DNA from: Bifidobacterium breve
GTDB taxonomy: Bacteria > Actinomycetota > Actinomycetes > Mycobacteriales > Mycobacteriaceae
Direction of reading: 5' to 3'
DNA: 11,594 nucleotides
NCBI GenBank assembly: GCA_945882475.1
Contig: CAMCWJ010000055.1
Location: forward strand, 1 to 11,594
The notes beneath the pieces are model-generated. The model saw nothing but the letters and a program-made list of their open reading frames with translations, did no database searches and was not told the DNA's origin. Of this stretch, positions 6,701-11,594 are shown in pieces. Made by a program: the position numbers and the translations under genes. Position 1 is the first letter of the stretch. Each line of letters starts with the position of its first letter.

Positions 6701-8568
6701 CCGCGCCGGCACGGGTGGTCGACTTCAGAGCCTCGGCACTGCGCCTGCTGCGACTGCTCACCCCGCAGCGCCGGCCCACCGTCGCCGTGCTGGCGATGGC
6801 CGTCGGCGGGATTGCGCTGTCGGTGATCGGTCCTCGGGTGCTCGGCCATGCCACCGATCTGTTGTTCAACGGCTTCATCGGACGCCAACTCCCCGCCGGG
6901 CTGAGCAAGGACCAGGCGATCGCCGCTGCCCGGGCCCGCGGCGACGGAAGCTTCGCCGATCTGCTCTCCGGAATGGCGGTGGTACCCGGCCGGGGGATCG
7001 ACTTCGCCGCCGTGGGCCGAACGCTGCTGCTCGCATTGGTGCTGTATCTGCTTGCCGCCCTGCTGATCTGGGGCCAGGCCCGGCTGCTGAATGTGATCGT
7101 GCAGCGGACCGTGACCACATTGCGCGCTGATGTTGAGGACAAGGTGCACCGGCTGGGACTGTCATACTTCGACTCCCGGCAGCGCGGCGAGCTGCTGAGC
7201 CGGGTAACCAACGACGTCGACAACATCGCCTCATCGCTGTCGATGGCGATCAGCCAACTGCTCACCGCCGTGCTCACCGTGGTGGCGGTCCTGGCGATGA
7301 TGCTGACCATCTCCGGGCTGCTGACGCTGATAATCCTTCTCACGGTGCCGCTTTCGCTGTGGGTGACGCGCACCATCGCCGGCCGCTCGCAGCGCATGTT
7401 TGTGGCGCAGTGGGCCAACACCGGCCGGCTCAACGCCCACGTCGAGGAGACCTACAGCGGTTTCACCGTGGTGAAGACCTACGGTCACCGCGCCCTGGCG
7501 CAGGAGAAGTTCACCGCTCTCAACGCCGAGGTGTACCGCTCGGGCTTCGGGGCGCAGGTCTTCTCCGGACTGGTGGCGCCGGCGACGATGTTCGTCGGCA
7601 ACCTCGGCTACGTCGCGGTCGCGGTGATCGGCGGCCTCCAGGTGGCATCCGGTCAGGTCACACTCGGCGGCGTGCAGGCCTTCATCCAGTACGTCCGACA
7701 GTTCAATCAGCCGCTTACCCAGTTGGCGGGCATGTTCACCATGCTGCAGTCCGGCGTGGCCAGCGCCGAACGGGTCTTCGAGCTTCTCGACGAGGCAGAA
7801 GAGTCGGCCTCCCCCGCAACGGAATTGCCGAGTGGCCCCGGCCGGGTCGAGTTCCAGAACATCCGGTTCGGTTATCGCCCCGATGCGCCGGTGATCGAGG
7901 ACCTGTCCCTGATCGCCGAACCGGGCAGCACCGTGGCGATCGTCGGGCCGACCGGGGCGGGCAAGACCACGCTGGTCAATCTGCTGATGCGGTTCTACGA
8001 CGTCGACTCCGGACGGATTCTCATCGACGGCGTCGACATCACCAGCGTCGACAGGCAATCCCTGCGTTCGCGGATCGGCATGGTGCTTCAGGACACCTGG
8101 CTCATCGACGGCACGATCGCGGAGAACATCGGCTACGGCAGGCCGGGCGCGTCCGAGGATGAGATCGTCGCGGCCGGACGCGCCGCGCACGTGGACCGAT
8201 TCGTGCGGGCGTTACCGGACGGCTACCAGACCAGGGTTGGCGATGACGGCGGTGCGATCAGCGCGGGAGAAAAGCAGTTGATCACCATCGCCCGAGCGTT
8301 TCTGGCCCGTCCGCAATTGCTGATCCTCGACGAGGCGACCAGTTCGGTGGACACCCGCACCGAACTACTGGTGCAGCAGGCGATGAGCGAATTACGCAGC
8401 GGACGAACGTGTTTCATTATCGCCCACCGGCTCTCCACTATCCGGGACGCCGACTTGATCGTGGTGGTCGACGCCGGCCGGATCGTCGAGCAGGGCAGTC
8501 ACGCCGAACTGCTCGCACGCCGCGGGGCGTACTGGACTATGGCAACTGCGCCGGCAACTGCGCCCTAG
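6697..8568 (+). CDS. ABC exporter half-transporter, consensus-site subunit (Rv1272c-like)
   Basis: A 623-aa half-transporter and the expected heterodimer partner of the preceding gene. Six membrane helices are predicted (about residues 28-50, 105-135, 183-204, 206-226, 290-315 and 327-350), with a long polar loop (about 59-104) between the first two. The nucleotide-binding domain has Walker A GPTGAGKTT (417-425), Q-loop Gln465, Walker B LLILDE with Asp545 and catalytic Glu546, and switch His577 (IIAHRLST). Its signature is ISAGEKQ (521-527), not LSGGQ. It is thus complementary to its neighbour: the consensus ATP site uses this subunit's Walker motifs with the neighbour's SGGQ, and the degenerate site uses the reverse. 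GTG 6697 has a GGAGG 6 nt upstream. The gene ends in a 12-bp tandem duplication coding (ATAP)x2. Its TAG shares a CTAG with the stop of the convergent gene. Confidence 0.94.
   Translation: MTAPARVVDFRASALRLLRLLTPQRRPTVAVLAMAVGGIALSVIGPRVLGHATDLLFNGFIGRQLPAGLSKDQAIAAARARGDGSFADLLSGMAVVPGRGIDFAAVGRTLLLALVLYLLAALLIWGQARLLNVIVQRTVTTLRADVEDKVHRLGLSYFDSRQRGELLSRVTNDVDNIASSLSMAISQLLTAVLTVVAVLAMMLTISGLLTLIILLTVPLSLWVTRTIAGRSQRMFVAQWANTGRLNAHVEETYSGFTVVKTYGHRALAQEKFTALNAEVYRSGFGAQVFSGLVAPATMFVGNLGYVAVAVIGGLQVASGQVTLGGVQAFIQYVRQFNQPLTQLAGMFTMLQSGVASAERVFELLDEAEESASPATELPSGPGRVEFQNIRFGYRPDAPVIEDLSLIAEPGSTVAIVGPTGAGKTTLVNLLMRFYDVDSGRILIDGVDITSVDRQSLRSRIGMVLQDTWLIDGTIAENIGYGRPGASEDEIVAAGRAAHVDRFVRALPDGYQTRVGDDGGAISAGEKQLITIARAFLARPQLLILDEATSSVDTRTELLVQQAMSELRSGRTCFIIAHRLSTIRDADLIVVVDAGRIVEQGSHAELLARRGAYWTMATAPATAP
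8541..8564 (+). repeat. Perfect 12-bp tandem duplication at the 3' end of the ABC gene
   Basis: GGCAACTGCGCC occurs twice in direct succession (8541-8552, 8553-8564), in frame, encoding Ala-Thr-Ala-Pro twice just before the TAG. It looks like a recent slippage duplication in the unconstrained tail. Confidence 0.9.
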
Positions 8569-9128
8569 AGGCCGGGCCCCTGGGCGCGCAGGTCGTCGAC
8601 TTCAGACATCGCCTCGCGGAGCTTGGCAAGCCATTCCTCGGCATGCTCGCCGACCAGTCGCACCGACCATGCCAGCGCATCCGAGCGCGAGCGTGCGACG
8701 CCGGCATCGACGAGGGTGTCGAGCACCCGGCGCTCGGGCTGCTTGAGCCGGGTCATCACCGGAACGGCGATGTGGGTGAAGAGGATCCGCTCGGGTGCCT
8801 GAGCGCTGCCGACCTCAACGCCCCAGGACACCTTTCGGCCATAGGCCTCCTGTGCCTCGTCGGCGATGCGCATCCGCTCGGCGCGGGTGTCCTCCCGGAA
8901 CCGGGCCACCCGCCCGGCGGTCCGGGCGGAGCTTTCGTCATCGGCCGCCTCGGGGAGTCGTCCGATGACGGTGATCTCTTCGCGGTCGACCAAGACGGTC
9001 GGGTCGGCGGCGAACCAGCCCTCGGGCAGTCGGCCGGCGAACCAATCTGCGGCTCCGGCCGCATCGGGGTGGTCAGCCTGCTGCCAGCCGCCCGGGCGAC
9101 CGGACCGATGCGTTGTGTTCTGTTTCAT
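8565..9128 (-). CDS. Conserved-looking hypothetical protein with ribbon-helix-helix-like C-terminus
   Basis: A 187-aa soluble protein that I do not recognise as a named family. The first about 25 residues are polar and variable-looking. Residues 36-60 contain a beta pattern (TVLVDREEITVIGRLPE). Residues 70-98 are a charged helix (RVARFREDTRAERMRIADEA), followed by the strand segment KVSWGVEVG. The C-terminal part (about 116-161) has the layout of a ribbon-helix-helix DNA-binding fold: an alternating strand LFTHIAVPVMTRL, helix A PERRVLDTLVDAG, a turn ARSRSD, and helix B ALAWSVRLVGEH. A further charged helix follows (162-181). ATG 9128 has no Shine-Dalgarno; three 8-bp repeats abut it directly. 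An AATCAT hexamer at 9141-9136 could be the -10 of a leaderless message. A DNA-binding, self-regulating role is inference only. Codon use looks like the neighbours. Confidence 0.8.
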   Translation of the reverse strand: MKQNTTHRSGRPGGWQQADHPDAAGAADWFAGRLPEGWFAADPTVLVDREEITVIGRLPEAADDESSARTAGRVARFREDTRAERMRIADEAQEAYGRKVSWGVEVGSAQAPERILFTHIAVPVMTRLKQPERRVLDTLVDAGVARSRSDALAWSVRLVGEHAEEWLAKLREAMSEVDDLRAQGPGL

Positions 9129-9152
9129 GTATTACATGATTACATCGTTACA
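9129..9152 (-). repeat. Three tandem 8-bp repeats abutting the start codon of the 187-aa gene
   Basis: On the minus strand TGTAACGA, TGTAATCA and TGTAATAC follow one another without gaps and end at the base before the ATG; the first five bases, TGTAA, are identical in all three. They form an AT-rich patch in a GC-rich window. Tandem 8-bp units are the operator format of some ribbon-helix-helix regulators (MetJ met boxes), and the adjacent gene may encode such a fold. Binding is inferred, not shown. Confidence 0.6.
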
Positions 9153-9211
9153 CCAGCCGGTGGCCATGGTTCGCTGTGGGCGATCAACGGACAGTGCGGA
9201 CGGACCCGACG

Positions 9212-9217
9212 GATAAT
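9212..9217 (+). promoter_or_regulatory. Putative -10 element of the 67-aa membrane protein gene
   Basis: GATAAT differs from TATAAT at one base and ends 6 nt before ATG 9224, so the message would be leaderless. An 18-nt spacer leads to CGGACA (9188-9193), four of six bases of TTGACA. Confidence 0.5.
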
Positions 9218-9223
9218 GAGGCC

Positions 9224-9427
9224 ATGGCAGGAAAAGAGCTTGACCCTCAGCGTGCCCGCGCGGCCCGCGACGTCGTCCGCCAGCACCCGGGGATGGCGCT
9301 GTTCGCCGCCTCCCCGGTGCTCATCGGGGCCGGACTGGTGTGGTGGCTGGTGAGCCCGTTCTGGGCAATCCTGCTGCTGGTCGTGGGCGGTGTCGTCGGC
9401 GGGCGGGCGCTGCTCCGCAAGCGCTGA
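9224..9427 (+). CDS. Small hypothetical membrane protein
   Basis: A 67-aa protein of unknown function. It has a charged cytoplasmic-looking N-terminus (MAGKELDPQRARAARDVVRQ), then two hydrophobic segments (about residues 24-41 and 43-61) separated only by SPFW, suggesting a helical hairpin, and it ends in the basic tail RALLRKR. Both ends would lie in the cytoplasm by the positive-inside rule. ATG 9224 is preferred because GATAAT sits 6 nt upstream, and the GAGG there is too close to act as a Shine-Dalgarno. A GTG at 9176 would add 16 unremarkable polar residues. It is divergent from the 187-aa gene (95-bp gap) and ends 12 nt before the stop of the convergent cyclase gene. GC-rich third codon positions support it as a real gene. 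Confidence 0.75.
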   Translation: MAGKELDPQRARAARDVVRQHPGMALFAASPVLIGAGLVWWLVSPFWAILLLVVGGVVGGRALLRKR

Positions 9428-9439
9428 CGGGCTTCGTCC

Positions 9440-10597
9440 TCACACGCTTTCCGGTTCGGCGGACCGCCGGACCCGGTGCAGTTTGACCTCGCCTTGAATG
9501 CCGCGCAGCCGGCGCGAACCGGCGAATGACCACGCGAACCGGTCGTCGGCGCCGATCTGCTCGCGTGCGGACTCCGCGACCAGGATCGCCCCCGGCCGCG
9601 CGGACGAGGTCACCCGGCTGGCCAGATTGACCGGTGAGCCGAACCAGTCGCCGGCCCGGCTCACCGCGGAGCCGTAGGCCACCCCCACCCGCAACTGGGG
9701 CAGCAACGGGTCGGCCTCGGCGGCGTCGACGAGCGCGAGCATCACGTCCACCAGTTCGGCCGCATCACTCGAGACGAACATCACGGCGTCGCCGATGGTC
9801 TTGATGAGGCGCACCGGTGCGACCACGACCTCGCGGGCGATACCGGCCAGCCGGTTGGCCAGCAGTTCAATTCCCTCGGGCTGCAGTTCCTCGCCGAGTC
9901 GGGTGAACCCCACGAGGTCGGCGAAAGCCGCCGCCACCATCCGCGCACCCGGCAGCGGCGCCCCCGCTCTGCGCTCGCTGGCGTTGACGGCATCGATCTC
10001 CACCGAGTGCCGCAGCTGAAGCAGCAGCATGTCCTGGATCATCGGTCCCAGCAACGGCGCCGCTGAACTGACCAGATCCCTTGTGCCCTTGGCGATTTCG
10101 AGTTCGGTGACGCCCGGGTGAAAGACGGGTCCCAACGCGGCGGACCTCATCACCTCAGCGGCGCGCGACAAGCCCTCGGTCAGCACCCGGACGACGGTCA
10201 ACAATTGGTCCGGGTCGATGCCAAGATCGAGAAATCGCTTGATGTGAACCGCGGTGTCGCCATCGGACCGCATGAACACGAGTGCATCGGGATCATCGAT
10301 CTGGGGTTGTCCGCTGGCGCGCTGGAAGCGATTCAGTTCGTCGATATCGATTCCCACCTGCTCGCTGATCTGCCGAGCTGACAGATATGTGCCGTCGTCG
10401 CCGAGAACCCGCCGCGCGGCCAGCAGCATCGGCGCGAACGACTGGCGGATCTCCTCGACCGAGATGCCCTGCTTCAGCAGCCACCGGATCAACTCGGCGC
10501 GCTCGCTGCGTTCCTCGCCGGTGAGCTCGTCAAGCAGACCGGAGGATTCCAGATCGAAGGATTCAGGGCCGGCGGCAGGGTCTGCGGCGGGGTTCAT
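9440..10597 (-). CDS. Class III adenylate cyclase with N-terminal regulatory domain (Rv1264-like)
   Basis: A 385-aa cytosolic enzyme that makes cAMP from ATP; Rv1264 of M. tuberculosis (397 aa) is the evident counterpart. Residues about 25-200 match the helical N-terminal domain that in Rv1264 inhibits the enzyme and makes it respond to acidic pH. The catalytic domain begins at about 215. The class III residues are all present: metal-binding Asp227 (AFADLVGFT) and Asp270 (TIGDAVMF), adenine-selecting Lys266 and Asp317 (GDWFGSPVN), and transition-state Asn324 and Arg328 (NLASR). As recalled for Rv1264 these are offset by a constant five residues, which also supports ATP over GTP. A homodimer is expected, since all residues sit in one chain. 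ATG 10597 overlaps the TGA of the amidase gene (ATGA) and lacks a Shine-Dalgarno, so coupled translation is likely. Confidence 0.95.
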   Translation of the reverse strand: MNPAADPAAGPESFDLESSGLLDELTGEERSERAELIRWLLKQGISVEEIRQSFAPMLLAARRVLGDDGTYLSARQISEQVGIDIDELNRFQRASGQPQIDDPDALVFMRSDGDTAVHIKRFLDLGIDPDQLLTVVRVLTEGLSRAAEVMRSAALGPVFHPGVTELEIAKGTRDLVSSAAPLLGPMIQDMLLLQLRHSVEIDAVNASERRAGAPLPGARMVAAAFADLVGFTRLGEELQPEGIELLANRLAGIAREVVVAPVRLIKTIGDAVMFVSSDAAELVDVMLALVDAAEADPLLPQLRVGVAYGSAVSRAGDWFGSPVNLASRVTSSARPGAILVAESAREQIGADDRFAWSFAGSRRLRGIQGEVKLHRVRRSAEPESV

Positions 10598-11594
10598 GAC
10601 GCCGGCGGTCGACGGTTCGCCCAGGGCCGGGCCTTCTCGATCTGCGAGCTCAGCGCCAGCAATGTCGCCTCCTCCGAGGGACGGCCGACCAACTGCACCC
10701 CCACCGGCAGGCTGTCGTGATCAAGACCCCACGGCACCACCGCCGCCGGTTGCCCGGTGGCGTTGAAGATCGCCTCGAACGGCACCCGGGCCGACACCAG
10801 TGCCAGCGTGCTCACCCCGCCGCGATGCTGGTATCGCCCCACCCGCGACGGCCCGGTCGCGGTGGCCGGGGTGATCAGGACGTCGATGTCGTCGAAGATC
10901 GACTGCACCCGCGCGGCCAGTGCAGACTCGGCGGCGCGCACCTGCGCGATCCGCTCATCCGAGATCAGGCCGCCCAGCCGGACGATGGTGCGGGTACGGG
11001 GTTCGAGGCGCTCCGGATAGGGCAGCTTCTGCGCGTCGTCGTGGATGCCGCGCCACATCCGCGGCAGCACATGGCCGTACATCGCCCAGGCCGGATAGTC
11101 CGGATCGCGCCAGAACACCTCGTGGCCGAGGTCGCGCAGCAACGTCTCGACGCCGTCCAGAGCGCGCTGCTGCGCCCGGCCCACCCGGCCCAGCATCGAC
11201 GGTGGAAGCTTGGCGCTCAACGCAATTCGCAACCGGGACGGCTTTCGGGCCGCCGCTTTGACGAACCCGCCGCGTGGCGCCTTCCCGGTGTTGGTCACGT
11301 CCAGGAACAGCGCAGCATCCTCCACGGTGCGGGTGAGCGGGCCGTTGACGCTGAGCCCCAGCCAGGCGTCGTCGTGCGGTGCGACCGACACCCGGTCACG
11401 TTGCGGCTTGAGCCCGAACAACCCACACCAGGCGGCCGGGATGCGGATCGAGCCCGCGCCGTCGGACCCCAGCGCCATCGGTGCCAGGCCGGCGGCCACC
11501 GCGGCCCCGCTGCCGCCACTGCTGCCGCCAGGCGTGTAGGCCAGATCCCACGGGTTGTGCGTGGCGCCGAAAGACACCGTCTCGGTGAACGGCC
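10594..11594 (-). CDS. amiB2: Amidase signature family protein, AmiB2-like, partial (5' end outside window)
   Basis: The C-terminal about 333 residues of an amidase-signature hydrolase, which cleaves amides to a carboxylic acid and ammonia or an amine; the true substrate is unknown. The visible part begins PFTETVSFGATHNPWD and continues with the family signature PGGSSGGSGAAVAAG (cis-Ser near 11520) and GSDGAGSIRIPA, whose Ser (11451-11449) is the nucleophile. The catalytic Lys of the Ser-cisSer-Lys triad lies upstream of the window. The usual GG before the nucleophile is AG here. The C-terminal half has the typical LITPATATGPSRVG and GQPAAVVPWG segments. A GTG at 11577 is internal, since the family needs about 100 more N-terminal residues; AmiB2 (Rv1263) is 462 aa. 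The end overlaps the cyclase start, and this gene order is that of Rv1263-Rv1264. Confidence 0.92.
   Translation of the reverse strand, partial: PFTETVSFGATHNPWDLAYTPGGSSGGSGAAVAAGLAPMALGSDGAGSIRIPAAWCGLFGLKPQRDRVSVAPHDDAWLGLSVNGPLTRTVEDAALFLDVTNTGKAPRGGFVKAAARKPSRLRIALSAKLPPSMLGRVGRAQQRALDGVETLLRDLGHEVFWRDPDYPAWAMYGHVLPRMWRGIHDDAQKLPYPERLEPRTRTIVRLGGLISDERIAQVRAAESALAARVQSIFDDIDVLITPATATGPSRVGRYQHRGGVSTLALVSARVPFEAIFNATGQPAAVVPWGLDHDSLPVGVQLVGRPSEEATLLALSSQIEKARPWANRRPPAS

Noticed and set aside
9175..9190. CRP-like half site (TGTGGGCGATCAAC) near the adenylate cyclase region.
   Set aside because: Only the TGTG half is good; the second half does not match TCACA, and chance matches of this quality are common.
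11575..11577. GTG 11577 as the amidase start.
   Set aside because: The upstream codons (PFTET) continue in frame to the window edge, and the family requires an N-terminal segment with the catalytic lysine.

Overview
The window is GC-rich (roughly two thirds G+C by eye) and very compact. Its proteins and gene order match a mycobacterial chromosome, most likely a non-tuberculous Mycobacterium/Mycolicibacterium. Read from the minus strand it follows, from memory, the M. tuberculosis H37Rv order amiB2 (Rv1263), Rv1264, then Rv1272c, Rv1273c, lprB (Rv1274), lprC (Rv1275), Rv1276c, Rv1277, Rv1278. The segment that carries Rv1265-pknH-embR-Rv1268c-Rv1271c in H37Rv is replaced here by two small genes. 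There are no tRNA, rRNA, IS or CRISPR features, and no stretch over 300 bases lacks a gene.

Layout from left to right. (1) 1-3114, minus: a two-gene DNA-repair-type operon, a metallophosphoesterase (SbcD/YhaO type) followed by its AAA/SMC-like ATPase partner (SbcC/YhaN type, cut by the window start), with a GTGA stop/start overlap. (2) 3221-3715, plus: a SixA-like histidine phosphatase, divergent from the nuclease gene. The 106-bp gap holds what look like two divergent promoters, each with TTGTC placed 17 nt before a TANNNT -10. On the nuclease side this is a good match to the mycobacterial DNA-damage promoter (RecA_NDp/PafBC type). (3) 3728-4839, minus: two overlapping DUF3558 lipoprotein genes, lprB then lprC. 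(4) 4955-8568, plus: two half-size ABC exporters with a GTGA overlap. Their active-site residues are complementary, so they should form a heterodimer with one consensus and one degenerate ATP site. (5) 8565-9128, minus: an unrecognised 187-aa protein whose C-terminus looks like a ribbon-helix-helix, with three tandem 8-bp repeats directly against its start codon. (6) 9224-9427, plus: a 67-aa small membrane protein. (7) 9440-11594, minus: an amidase (AmiB2-like, 5' end cut by the window edge) overlapping an Rv1264-type adenylate cyclase with all catalytic residues present.

Four same-strand pairs overlap by 4 nt (ATGA or GTGA), implying four translationally coupled operons. The convergent junctions are 12 nt, 12 nt, or a shared CTAG, so terminators, if any, lie inside coding sequence. 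Several starts lack a clear Shine-Dalgarno and have a -10-like hexamer 6-7 nt upstream, the arrangement of leaderless mycobacterial transcripts. The most original leads are the damage-type promoter on the nuclease/ATPase operon, the self-adjacent 8-bp repeat array of the 187-aa gene, and the mirrored ACAGTAAC boxes between lprB and the ABC operon.
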